From assembly GCF_003945385.1 (NCBI RefSeq), contig NZ_AP018921.1, forward strand, positions 1-64,000: 64,000 nt of DNA, written 5' to 3'. Position 1 is the first letter of the stretch. Each line of letters opens with the position of its first letter. Of this stretch, positions 56,448 through 64,000 are shown in pieces. A program made the position numbers and the translations under genes. This DNA is from Pseudonocardia autotrophica. Lineage in GTDB: Bacteria > Actinomycetota > Actinomycetes > Mycobacteriales > Pseudonocardiaceae. Under the pieces are notes generated by a model. That model did not search any database. It saw only the letters and a program-made list of their open reading frames with translations, and was not told where the DNA came from.

Positions 56448-56464
56448 GTACCCCTAGGGGGTAC
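56448..56464. promoter_or_regulatory. CsoR box 2
   Basis: GTACCCCTAGGGGGTAC, a near-perfect palindrome of the classic CsoR type, before csoR-copZ-copA. Confidence 0.85.
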
Positions 56465-56666
56465 CCGCATCAAGGTGGTCAAGTGTCCGGCCCAGCTGTG
56501 TCGGGTTACGGTCAGCGTGGCCTCGGGCACGGCGCGGGTGACTCTCCACCTCTGACACGCCGCGAGTATCGGCAACGCCAACGGGTAAGACCACGACAGT
56601 GTGACTTGCACAGATGCTGTGCCCGGGTAGGGTACGCGCCTGTTGCGGCTGATCAGGGGGTGCGAG

Positions 56667-57017
56667 GTGGAGTCATTTGTGCCGCTGGCGGTCCTTGCGG
56701 GCGCAGTCGTCCTGGTCGTGTCAGTAGTCGTTGGAATGGCTCAACTGGTCTCAGTCGGGCCCGTCCTGAAGGGCCGCCTGCCACATCTGGGGGGCCTGCC
56801 GCCGGTGGAGCATGCGGTCTCGCGCTTTCACGTCCGCTGGTACGCGGTGACGATGATTTTCTTGGCCTTCGACATGGAGATGATCTTCATGTACCCGTGG
56901 GCCGTCGTCGTCGCGACGATGGGGACGGCGGCGGTCGTCGAGATGTTCCTGTTTCTCGCGATCCTGCTCGCTGGCGTCGTCTACGCGTGGCGCGAGGGGG
57001 CCCTGCGATGGACCTGA
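56667..57017 (+). CDS. nuoA: NADH-quinone oxidoreductase subunit A
   Basis: 116 residues from a GTG behind AGGGGG. Three helices; the conserved loop text [27 protein letters not shown] contains the FDxExxFxYPWA signature of NuoA. First gene of a membrane-arm operon; its stop overlaps the start of the His-rich gene. Confidence 0.92.
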   Translation: MESFVPLAVLAGAVVLVVSVVVGMAQLVSVGPVLKGRLPHLGGLPPVEHAVSRFHVRWYAVTMIFLAFDMEMIFMYPWAVVVATMGTAAVVEMFLFLAILLAGVVYAWREGALRWT

Positions 57018-58492
57018 CTGCCGTCCTGCTGAGGTTCGCGGCTGGGGTGCCGCACGTCCTGCTCGTTGCGGTGCCCGGTCGCCCCGGGCTGCGCATGGAT
57101 ACCGAACTTCTGATTAGGCGGCGCGGGTGGCCGGAGGCGACGAGCCCAGCTGAGGCAGATGTGCTGCTCGTCGCCGGGCATCCGGGACCTGAGCTGGGTG
57201 AGGTCGTCGAGAGTCTCTGGCGGGGGATCCCCGCACCACGGGTTCGGCTCGACCTCGACGACGACGCTACGACCGCGCACCTCGAGCGGCTGCTCGATCG
57301 GCTCCCCGCACGGCTGGCGGATGTCCGACTTGCTCGCGAGGAAGCCATAGCTGCCGCTGCCGTCTCCGACGTGGCGGACGAATCACACGCCGACCCCGCG
57401 CAGCACGGCGAGCACGGCGAGCACGGCGAGCACGGCGAGCACGGCGAGCACGGCGAGCACGGCGAGCACGGCGAGCACGGCGAGCACGGCGAGCACGGCG
57501 AGCACGGCGAGCACGGCGAGCACGGCGAGCACGGCGAGCACGGCGAGCACGGCGAGCACGGCGAGCACGGCGAGCACGGCGAGCACGGCGAGCACGGCGA
57601 GCACGGCGAGCACGGCGAGCACGGCGAGCACGGCGAGCACGGCGAGCACGGCGAGGATACGCACGCAGCTGGTCACGAAGCCCACCTCGACGAGCACGCA
57701 GGCCATGCCGGCGACGGTGAGCCGCCCGACCAGGGCGGGGATACCGCTCATGGCCGGCACGAGCACCACGAACACGATCACGCCGAGCACGCGGACAGCG
57801 GCTCCGGCCACGAGCCCGCCTCGGGCCACGCCGGCGACCACCAGCATCACCACATGGACATGCCGCTGCCCGGGGGCCTGGCCATGGCCGACGTCGCGGA
57901 GGATCGTGACGGTCTGGCACTCGACGTGCTCCATCTGCCGCTCGGTCCGGTGCTCCCGGACTGGCCGGCCGGCCTGGTCGTCGACGTCGAGTTGCAGGGC
58001 GACGTGATCTCCTCGGCCGAGGCCCGCGTCCTCGACGCCGCCGAGCTGCGCCCCTCGGGGCCGGTCGCTGCGGCGGTACGTGACCTCGATGTGGTCGCCC
58101 GCGTCCTCGCCGTCGCCGGTTGGCCGGGCCCGGCCGCCCGGGCACGCGACCTCCGTGACCGTGCCCGGGCCGGTGAACCGGCCGACGGCCTCTCTGGGCT
58201 GCTGCGCCTGGTCCGGCGGTCTCGCGTACTGCGGCTGATGCTGCGCAGGGTGGAATCCGGTGACGGCGTGGACGTGGCCGAGCTGCTCGAGCGTCGGCTC
58301 GCCCGGATCGAGGCGCACGCCGCGGGACGGACGATCGGGGAGCCGGAGCGTCCGGTCCTCGCCGAGCTCAGCGGGCGTCTCGCGGGAGCGGAGTTCACCG
58401 CCGCCCGGCTGCTGGTCGCGGCACTCGATCCCGACGTCGACGGCGCAGCGACCCCCGCCGGCCTCCGCGACCGGGAGCCGGGCGAACGATGA
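57008..58492 (+). CDS. His-rich (HGE-repeat) protein in the complex-I-like operon
   Basis: About 494 residues from the ATG at 57008. Residues 1-130 include [37 protein letters not shown], reminiscent of the NuoB core (ADVLLVxG...MPEPxxV) but without its Fe-S cysteines. Residues about 133-216 are 28 exact HGE repeats; further His-rich text runs to [13 protein letters not shown]. The C-terminal 200 residues ([27 protein letters not shown]) faintly recall the start of NuoD. It overlaps nuoA and nuoH, so it is made with them, occupying the place where nuoB-G normally lie. A metal-binding or connector role is inferred. No signal peptide. Confidence 0.75.
   Translation: MDLTAVLLRFAAGVPHVLLVAVPGRPGLRMDTELLIRRRGWPEATSPAEADVLLVAGHPGPELGEVVESLWRGIPAPRVRLDLDDDATTAHLERLLDRLPARLADVRLAREEAIAAAAVSDVADESHADPAQHGEHGEHGEHGEHGEHGEHGEHGEHGEHGEHGEHGEHGEHGEHGEHGEHGEHGEHGEHGEHGEHGEHGEHGEHGEHGEHGEHGEDTHAAGHEAHLDEHAGHAGDGEPPDQGGDTAHGRHEHHEHDHAEHADSGSGHEPASGHAGDHQHHHMDMPLPGGLAMADVAEDRDGLALDVLHLPLGPVLPDWPAGLVVDVELQGDVISSAEARVLDAAELRPSGPVAAAVRDLDVVARVLAVAGWPGPAARARDLRDRARAGEPADGLSGLLRLVRRSRVLRLMLRRVESGDGVDVAELLERRLARIEAHAAGRTIGEPERPVLAELSGRLAGAEFTAARLLVAALDPDVDGAATPAGLRDREPGER
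57404..57655 (+). repeat. 28 tandem copies of a 9-base unit
   Basis: CACGGCGAG repeated 28 times without change over 252 bases, encoding (HGE)28. Perfect identity implies recent expansion or homogenisation. Confidence 0.97.
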
Positions 58493-59415
58493 GTGCCACG
58501 ACCCTGCTGCTCCCGGCCCTGATGATCGCCGCCGTCTGGTTCCTCGCCGCACTCGACGGCGCCCTGGCGGGCCGGGCCGCCGGGCGACCCGTCGGGCCCG
58601 CCGCGGCCGCCGTCGAACCGGTCCGCGCCACGGCGCGGCTGCTGGTCGGCCAGCGCCGCAGCACGCTCGCCGCCGACGGGTTGCTGCGGTGGGCGGGGAT
58701 CGCCTCGTTGAGCGTCGCCGCGGTGCTGGCGGCTGCGGTCGTCCCGCTCGGTGAGCGTCCGCTGGTCGACCTGTCGGTCGGTGTCGTCTGGTTCAACGCG
58801 ATGGAGGTCGTCGCGTGGGCGGCGGTGTGGCTGGTCGGGTGGGGTCCCAACGGGGCGTTGTCGCTGGTCGGCGGGTACCGGTTCGTCGCCCAGGGGTTGT
58901 CCTACGAGCTCCCGCACATGTTCGCGATCATCACCGCGGCCCTGGCCGCGGGCAGCCTGCGGATCACCGACATCGTCGACGCCCAAGCCGGCCTGTGGTT
59001 CGTCGTCCTGATGCCGGCGGCGTTCGTCGCCTATCTGCTCAGTGCTGCGGCGATGGCGTTCTGGGGGCCGTTCGATGCCCCGGTCGCCCGCGACACCGCG
59101 GGGGGCGCGGGCTCGGAGCTCTCGGGTGTGGACCGGTTGCTGTTCGCCGGGGGGCGCCGGCTGCTGCTCGTGGCCGCGGCGTCGATGGCGGTCCCGCTGT
59201 TCCTCGGCGGCGGTCACGGGCCGTGGCTACCTGCGTGGGCGTGGGTGCTACTCAAGACCGCCGCGGTGCTGGTCGTACTGGTCTGGCTGCGCCACCAGCT
59301 CCCGACGATTCGGATGGACCGCTGGGCGGAGATCTCCTGGGTCGTGCTGGTGCCGCTGACGATCGTGCAGGCGCTGGTGGTCGCACTCGTCGTGCTGGCC
59401 CGGGGAGGGATGTAG
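58489..59415 (+). CDS. nuoH: NADH-quinone oxidoreductase subunit H
   Basis: 308 residues, about eight helices. The quinone-site text AQGLSYELPHMFAII is the family SYExPxxL motif. Shorter than many NuoH and divergent at the N-terminus, where the segment usually holding AERRxxAxxQxRxGPN reads GRAAGRPVGPAAAAVEPVRATARL. ATGA overlap with the His-rich gene. Confidence 0.88.
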   Translation: MSATTLLLPALMIAAVWFLAALDGALAGRAAGRPVGPAAAAVEPVRATARLLVGQRRSTLAADGLLRWAGIASLSVAAVLAAAVVPLGERPLVDLSVGVVWFNAMEVVAWAAVWLVGWGPNGALSLVGGYRFVAQGLSYELPHMFAIITAALAAGSLRITDIVDAQAGLWFVVLMPAAFVAYLLSAAAMAFWGPFDAPVARDTAGGAGSELSGVDRLLFAGGRRLLLVAAASMAVPLFLGGGHGPWLPAWAWVLLKTAAVLVVLVWLRHQLPTIRMDRWAEISWVVLVPLTIVQALVVALVVLARGGM

Positions 59416-59976
59416 ATGGTTCTCGCCGTGTTCTGCGTGCTGAGCCTGCTGGCGCTCTCCTCCGGCGTGCTGGTGTTCGTCGTCGACTCGATGGCGCGCG
59501 CGACGTTCTGCCTGCTGGTGTCGTTCCTCGCGGTCGCCGCGATGGTGTTGATGACCGGGCTGGCCTACCTCGGCGTCGTCATCATCCTGATGATGATCAT
59601 CGAGATGGTGATCATGGCGGTGTTCATGGTCATGTTCATGATGAACCCGGCCGGGTTGATGCCGATGTCGATGTTCCACAACACCCGCGGCGCGGCCGTC
59701 ATCTCGGGCCTGGTGTTCACCGGGCTGGCCGCGGGGATCCTCGTCGTGGACTGGCCGCAGCGCCGAGGTGCGCCTGCGCCGGATCCGACCGTCGCGCTGG
59801 GCGAGGCCCTGATGGGCGGCCACATGCTGACGATGATGACCCTCGGCGTGACGCTGTTCGCCACCATCGTGGCCACCGTGGTCCTGTCCACCGGGCGTGG
59901 CCGCTACGACCGGCTCGGCGACGACCTCGACGCCGAGCGGGCCGACGACCCGACCGGTGGAGGTGTCGGCCGGTGA
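59416..59976 (+). CDS. nuoJ: NADH-quinone oxidoreductase subunit J
   Basis: 186 residues with five helices: FVVDSMARATFCLLVSFLAVAAMVLMTGLAYLGVVIILMMIIEMVIMAVFMVMFM carries the usual TM2-TM3 pattern (YLGVVIILMMIIE). Met-rich. Its TGA overlaps nuoK. Confidence 0.88.
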   Translation: MVLAVFCVLSLLALSSGVLVFVVDSMARATFCLLVSFLAVAAMVLMTGLAYLGVVIILMMIIEMVIMAVFMVMFMMNPAGLMPMSMFHNTRGAAVISGLVFTGLAAGILVVDWPQRRGAPAPDPTVALGEALMGGHMLTMMTLGVTLFATIVATVVLSTGRGRYDRLGDDLDAERADDPTGGGVGR

Positions 59977-60278
59977 TCCTCGAGGCGTTCCTGCTCGTGG
60001 CCGCCGCACTGTTCTGTATCGGGCTGTTCGGCGCGCTCACCCAGCAGTCGGTCGTGATGCTGATGATGGGCCTGGAGCTGATGATCAACGGGATCATCCT
60101 GGCCGCGGCCGCGTTCTGGTATTTCCTCGCCCCGGCCGCCTCTGATGGTCAGGTGATCGTGGTGGCGGTGGTGACCGCGATGGCGATCGAGATGGCGATG
60201 GGGTTCGCCGTGGTCACCGCCATCTACCGTGCCCAGCGGATCGACATGACCGACTCGGCCACCGAGCTGGAGGGCTGA
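59973..60278 (+). CDS. nuoK: NADH-quinone oxidoreductase subunit K
   Basis: 101 residues from a GTG at 59973: three helices with MLMMGLELMINGIILAAAAF (the conserved Glu and MLNxxxL-like region) and AAIxIAxG counterpart AMAIEMAMGFAVV. Overlaps nuoJ. Confidence 0.9.
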   Translation: MILEAFLLVAAALFCIGLFGALTQQSVVMLMMGLELMINGIILAAAAFWYFLAPAASDGQVIVVAVVTAMAIEMAMGFAVVTAIYRAQRIDMTDSATELEG

Positions 60279-60281
60279 GCG

Positions 60282-62084
60282 GTGCTGCTCGCGGTGCTCA
60301 TCGGCCTCCCGGCCGTCGCCGGCGCGGTGCTGCTGCTGGGCCGCCCGGCCCGCGGCGCGACCGCGGCCGGTGTCGCCACGGCGGCCGCCACCCTGGCGCT
60401 CGCCGTGGCCGCCGCGGCGACGCGGCCCGCGTCCGAGGTGTCGTTGCTGGTCGGTATTCGGGCCGGGTTCGCTGTCGACGGGCTCTCGGCGGTACTGGTC
60501 GTCCTGGTCGCCGCGGTGCTGCTGGCCGCGCTGGTCGTCGCTGCTGCCGAGCCGGGCCTGCGGACCGGCCGGTTCCACGGCCTGATGCTGGTCTTCGCGG
60601 CCGCGATGCTGGTTACCGTCACCGCCACGACGCTGCCAGCGCTGCTGATGGCCTGGGAGGTGATGGGCGCGACGAGCTGGGCGCTGATTGGCTACCGGCT
60701 CGACGACCGGGTGGCCGCCCGCGCCGGCACGGTCGCGTTCCTGACCACACGGGCCGCCGACCTGGGCCTCTACGTCGCGGCCGGGGCGATGCTCGCCGGC
60801 GGCGCGGGCGCAATGGCGCTGACGGATCTGGCCGGGCTCGACGGCGTCTGGGGCGACGTCGCGGTCGCCGGTGTCGTCGTCGCCGCGCTGGGGAAATCCG
60901 CGCAGCTGCCGTTCAGTTTCTGGCTGTCCGGGGCGATGCACGGACCCAGCCCGACCTCCGCGCTGCTGCACTCCGCGACGATGGTCGCCGCCGGTGGCTA
61001 CCTGCTGCTGCGGATCGCCCCATCCCTGGAAGCGGCCGGCTGGGCGGCCCCGCTCGTGGCGTGGATCGGGGTGGCGACCGCGCTGCTGCTCGGCCTGGTC
61101 GCCGCGGTCCAGGACGATCTCAAGCAGCTGCTCGCCGCGTCCACCTGCTCGCAGATCGGGTTCATCGTGCTGGCCGCCGGGACCGCCGCGACGCAGGCCG
61201 GGGCGCTGCAGACCGTGGCGCACGCCGCGGCGAAGAGCCTGCTGTTCCTGGTCGCCGGCCTGTGGCTGGCCACACTCGGCAGCCGTAGCCTGACCGGCGG
61301 GCTGCGCGGGGCCGCGCGGCGGCACCCGGTGGTCGGGGCCGCATTCACGGTCGGTGCGCTCGCGCTGGCCGGGCTGCCGCCGTTCGGGCTCTGGGTCGGC
61401 AAGGACGCCGTGCTGGCCGCCGCCCTGGGCTCCTCACCCGCGCTGTACCTGGTCGGACTGGTCGCCGGGTGGACCGCGGCGTTCTACAGCGGACGCGCGC
61501 TGTGGTTCGCCTGGCAACCCGCCGACCTCCCGGCCACCGGTGCTGCTCCGGTCCGGATACCGCTCCCGGCGGTGACCACGACGGTCGTGCTCGCCCTCGC
61601 CGCCGCGGGGGCCGGAATCCTGGCACTGGGCCCGGTGCGGCCGGACCCGGCTCCGCAGGTCTGGGAGCTCGTGCTGTCCGGCGTCCTGGCCGGTGCCGGC
61701 GTGCTGCTGGTGTGGCGGTTCGGCGAGCGCGTCCCGACGCCAGGCCTGCTGGACCGGTGGCTCGGCCTCGAGGCGTTCGCGCTCCGCTACGTCGTCGGCC
61801 CGGTCGTGACCTTGGGAGCAGCTCTGGCCGTGGTCGACGACCGCGTGCTCGCCCGTGTCCCGGCGGGCGCGGCGAGTGCCACCTCGCGGCTGGCCGCGGT
61901 CGTGGCCGGGCACGGTGAGCGCGGCGTCGACCGGGCCGTAGCCGGGCTCGCCGACGGCGCCCGCGCGCTCGGCCGGGCCGCCCGTCGTCCGCAGACCGGG
62001 CAGATCCACCAGTACTACGCGCAGGCCTCGGTCGGGTTCGCCCTGCTCGCGGCGCTGGCCGTCCTCGTGATCGTCGTGAGGTGA
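60282..62084 (+). CDS. nuoL: NADH-quinone oxidoreductase subunit L
   Basis: 600 residues, antiporter-like. WEVMGATSWALIGY, GKSAQLPFSFWLSGAMHGPSPTSALLHSATMVAAGGYLL and the DDLKQLLAASTCSQIGF segment hold the proton-channel Glu, Lys and His residues of the family. A long C-terminal helical part fits the lateral arm of NuoL. Confidence 0.93.
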   Translation: MLLAVLIGLPAVAGAVLLLGRPARGATAAGVATAAATLALAVAAAATRPASEVSLLVGIRAGFAVDGLSAVLVVLVAAVLLAALVVAAAEPGLRTGRFHGLMLVFAAAMLVTVTATTLPALLMAWEVMGATSWALIGYRLDDRVAARAGTVAFLTTRAADLGLYVAAGAMLAGGAGAMALTDLAGLDGVWGDVAVAGVVVAALGKSAQLPFSFWLSGAMHGPSPTSALLHSATMVAAGGYLLLRIAPSLEAAGWAAPLVAWIGVATALLLGLVAAVQDDLKQLLAASTCSQIGFIVLAAGTAATQAGALQTVAHAAAKSLLFLVAGLWLATLGSRSLTGGLRGAARRHPVVGAAFTVGALALAGLPPFGLWVGKDAVLAAALGSSPALYLVGLVAGWTAAFYSGRALWFAWQPADLPATGAAPVRIPLPAVTTTVVLALAAAGAGILALGPVRPDPAPQVWELVLSGVLAGAGVLLVWRFGERVPTPGLLDRWLGLEAFALRYVVGPVVTLGAALAVVDDRVLARVPAGAASATSRLAAVVAGHGERGVDRAVAGLADGARALGRAARRPQTGQIHQYYAQASVGFALLAALAVLVIVVR

Positions 62085-62091
62085 CCCCGGA

Positions 62092-63597
62092 ATGCTCTCG
62101 CTGATCGTCTTCCTGCCCGCGCTGGTCGCGGTCGCGCTGTGCGCGGTTCCGGCGCGGGCGGGCACGACGGTGTTCGCCAGTGCGTGGCTCGGGACCGGGC
62201 TGGTACAGCTCGGGCTGATCGCCGGGGTCTGGTCGGGCCTGCCCGCGTCGGGGTACGGCTTCGTCGAGCGCTACGCGTGGATCCCCAGCGCCGGGGTCTC
62301 GTATCACCTCGGCGTGGACGGGCTGTCGCTGCCGCTGCTCGCGCTGACCGCGATCGTGTTCACCGCGACCGCGGTCTACACGCTGCGCGGCACCGACCGG
62401 CCGAAGGGCTTCGTGCTCCTGTTCCTGGCGTTGCAGGCGGTCAGCGCGGGCCTGTTTGTCGCGCTCGACCTGATCCTGTTCTTCCTGTTCTTCGACCTGT
62501 CGATTGTGTTCATGTACTTCGTGATCGCCGGGTGGGGGACCGGCGCCCCGGCGCGGCGGGCGGCGCTGACGTTCTTCCTCTACACCTTCCTGGGCTCGCT
62601 CGCGCTGCTGCTCGGGTTCATCCTGCTCGCCCTGGCCGGGGCCCCGCCCACGTTCGACATCCCCGCGCTGGTCGAGCAGAACCCGCTCGCCGGCGGGGGC
62701 GGGTACGGGGCGCTGACCCTGCTGGCGATCGGGATCGGGCTGGCGGTCAAGACCCCGCTGTTCCCGTTCCACACCTGGCTGCCGCCTGCGCACACCGAGG
62801 CGCCCGCGGCCGGGTCGGCGATCCTGGCCGCGATCCTGCTCAAGATGGGCACCTACGGCTTCGTGCGCATCGCGATGCCGCTGCTGCCCGCGAGCTGGCG
62901 CCAGTTCGCCCTGGTCGCGGTGATCCTCGGTGTGATCTCGGTGCTCTGGGGCGCCCTGGTCGCACTCGCCCAGACCGACCTCAAGCGGATGATCGCCTAC
63001 ACCTCGATCAACCACATGGGCTACGTCCTGCTCGGCCTCGGCGCCGCCGGCCTGATCACCGCCGACGACGAGCAGGCCCGCCAGCTCGCCACCGCGGGAG
63101 CGACCTACCAGATGGTCAGCCACGGCCTGATCACCGCGGCGCTGTTCCTGCTGGCCGGGTCGCTGCACGAGCGCGGCCACACCTACGACATGACCGCCTA
63201 CGGCGGGCTCGCGACCCGCACACCGCGCTTCGCCGGGCTGTTCGCCGTCGCCGCGTTCGCCTCACTCGGCCTGCCTGGATTCTCCGGGTTCATCGCCGAG
63301 TTCCAGATCTTCGCCGGAGCACTCGGCGCCGTCCCGGTCGCGACCGTCGTCGCGGTGACCGGCGTCCTGCTCACCGCCGCGTTGTTCCTGCTCGCCATGG
63401 GCCGGATGCTCTCCGGCGAGGTCCGTGTCCCGGACACCCCCGGCACACCGCGCCCGTTCCCCGACCTCGACGTCCGGGAGCTGCTGGCCATCGGCGCGCT
63501 ACTGGTCCTGGCGACCGTGCTCGGGCTGCTGCCGCGGGTCCTGCTCGACGTGATCGAACCCGCCGCCCGCACCCTGGGCGAGCTGGTGACGCGGTGA
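62092..63597 (+). CDS. nuoM: NADH-quinone oxidoreductase subunit M
   Basis: 501 residues, antiporter-like. The channel text VKTPLFPFHTWLPPAHTEAPAAGSAILAAILLKMGTYGFVRI and DLKRMIAYTSINHMGYVLLGL is diagnostic for NuoM. It follows nuoL by seven bases. Confidence 0.95.
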   Translation: MLSLIVFLPALVAVALCAVPARAGTTVFASAWLGTGLVQLGLIAGVWSGLPASGYGFVERYAWIPSAGVSYHLGVDGLSLPLLALTAIVFTATAVYTLRGTDRPKGFVLLFLALQAVSAGLFVALDLILFFLFFDLSIVFMYFVIAGWGTGAPARRAALTFFLYTFLGSLALLLGFILLALAGAPPTFDIPALVEQNPLAGGGGYGALTLLAIGIGLAVKTPLFPFHTWLPPAHTEAPAAGSAILAAILLKMGTYGFVRIAMPLLPASWRQFALVAVILGVISVLWGALVALAQTDLKRMIAYTSINHMGYVLLGLGAAGLITADDEQARQLATAGATYQMVSHGLITAALFLLAGSLHERGHTYDMTAYGGLATRTPRFAGLFAVAAFASLGLPGFSGFIAEFQIFAGALGAVPVATVVAVTGVLLTAALFLLAMGRMLSGEVRVPDTPGTPRPFPDLDVRELLAIGALLVLATVLGLLPRVLLDVIEPAARTLGELVTR

Positions 63598-63601
63598 TCG
63601 C

Positions 63602-64000
63602 ATGGACATGACGATCAATAGTGACCCGTCCGCCCTGATCCCGGAGATTGCGCTGCTGCTCGGCGCGGTCACCGGGCTGCTGCTCGGCGCCTGGACCCCA
63701 CGCCGACGCCAGTGGACGATCCGGGTACTGGCCGCACTGGCCTGCACCGTCGGCCTGGCCGCGACCGCCGTCGCCGCGACCCGACCGGTGGACGTGGTGT
63801 TCGGGACCTACGTCCTCGACACCGCGACCCACGCCACCCGGGCGATCGTGCTCGTCGCGACGCTGCTGCTGCTCGCCCTGTGCGGCGACACCGTCGCCGG
63901 GCACCGCCGCGAGACCGAGTTCGTCGTCCTCGTCCAGCTCGGGGCGCTGGGCTCGATGCTGCTCGGCGGGGCAGCCGACCTGATCCTGCTGTTCGCGGCG
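63602..64000 (+). CDS. nuoN: NADH-quinone oxidoreductase subunit N, 5' part
   Basis: 133 codons before the window ends. The start MDMTINSDPSALIPEIALLLGAVTGLLLG and following helices fit NuoN by position and hydrophobic pattern (family LxPExxL start). The rest lies outside. Confidence 0.8.
   Translation, partial: MDMTINSDPSALIPEIALLLGAVTGLLLGAWTPRRRQWTIRVLAALACTVGLAATAVAATRPVDVVFGTYVLDTATHATRAIVLVATLLLLALCGDTVAGHRRETEFVVLVQLGALGSMLLGGAADLILLFAA

Noticed and set aside
57404..57655. Possible CRISPR array
   Set aside because: The units are 9 bases, contiguous and identical, with no spacers.
56483..58492. Start of the His-rich gene at 56483
   Set aside because: This would run through nuoA in another frame; the ATG at 57008 overlaps the nuoA stop and begins plausible protein text.
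57383..58552. Long minus-strand frames across the 9-base repeat giving (VLA)n or (RRA)n proteins
   Set aside because: They arise because a repeat with a unit of 9 bases leaves all frames open; the plus-strand HGE frame is flanked by coupled nuo genes.

Overview
The window is GC-rich DNA with many GTG and TTG starts, tightly overlapping stop/start pairs and an actinobacterial gene repertoire: a CsoR/CopZ/CopA copper operon, cytochrome c biogenesis of the CcdA-ResB-CcsB type, Pls/PosA-like peptide synthetase architecture, BlaI-type regulators, DHA2 exporters and M56 peptidases. It most likely comes from a high-GC actinomycete, possibly a Pseudonocardia-like genus; the genus is a guess. It reads as a heavily remodelled accessory region, plasmid or genomic island: at least seven insertion sequences (IS256, three IS5, ISL3, IS3, ISAs1), most of them sitting inside otherwise readable genes, often with intact target duplications.

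Layout. 0-6.3 kb: lnt (partial) behind a rhodanese lipoprotein, a decayed multicopper oxidase fragment, a TetR/MFS pair, and a sensor kinase whose response regulator is reduced to a C-terminal stub. 6.3-13.7 kb: a TauD-like oxygenase and a large Pls/PosA-like synthetase split near its 5' end by an IS256. 14-15.3 kb: a 3' scrap of copA split by an IS5. 15.4-19.7 kb: a tlpA-like/ccdA/resB/ccsB cytochrome c maturation operon. 19.8-25 kb: a CsoR-box promoter region, a SHOCT protein and a multicopper oxidase gene broken by an ISL3-bounded composite element carrying a GlxA-type regulator and a small monooxygenase. 25-39.1 kb: a cell-surface polysaccharide locus (glycosyltransferases, deacetylases, a large membrane protein, a nucleotidyltransferase-aminotransferase fusion, a LicD-like protein, a glycoside hydrolase, a flippase). 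39.3-50 kb: IS-riddled genes (a hypothetical gene, an lgt-like gene, a nickel permease remnant), an intact multicopper oxidase, an L,D-transpeptidase, and a BlaI regulator with an M56 peptidase. 50-56.5 kb: MFS/TetR pair and the csoR-copZ-copA operon. 56.6-64 kb: a complex-I-like membrane-arm operon (nuoA, a His-rich protein, nuoH, J, K, L, M, N) without nuoB-G or nuoI in the visible part.

Two regulatory systems appear to tie the copper genes together. CsoR boxes lie before csoR and between the DUF302 and SHOCT genes. A second palindrome, consensus TCCTACGNNNCGTAGGA, lies upstream of the rhodanese-lnt pair, the cytochrome c operon, the lgt-like gene and the multicopper oxidase, and a wider-spaced version lies before blaI itself. 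This suggests a BlaI-controlled regulon for envelope copper, thiol and lipoprotein maturation. The strongest candidates for something undescribed are that regulon and the His-rich (HGE)28 protein inside a membrane-arm-only complex I operon.
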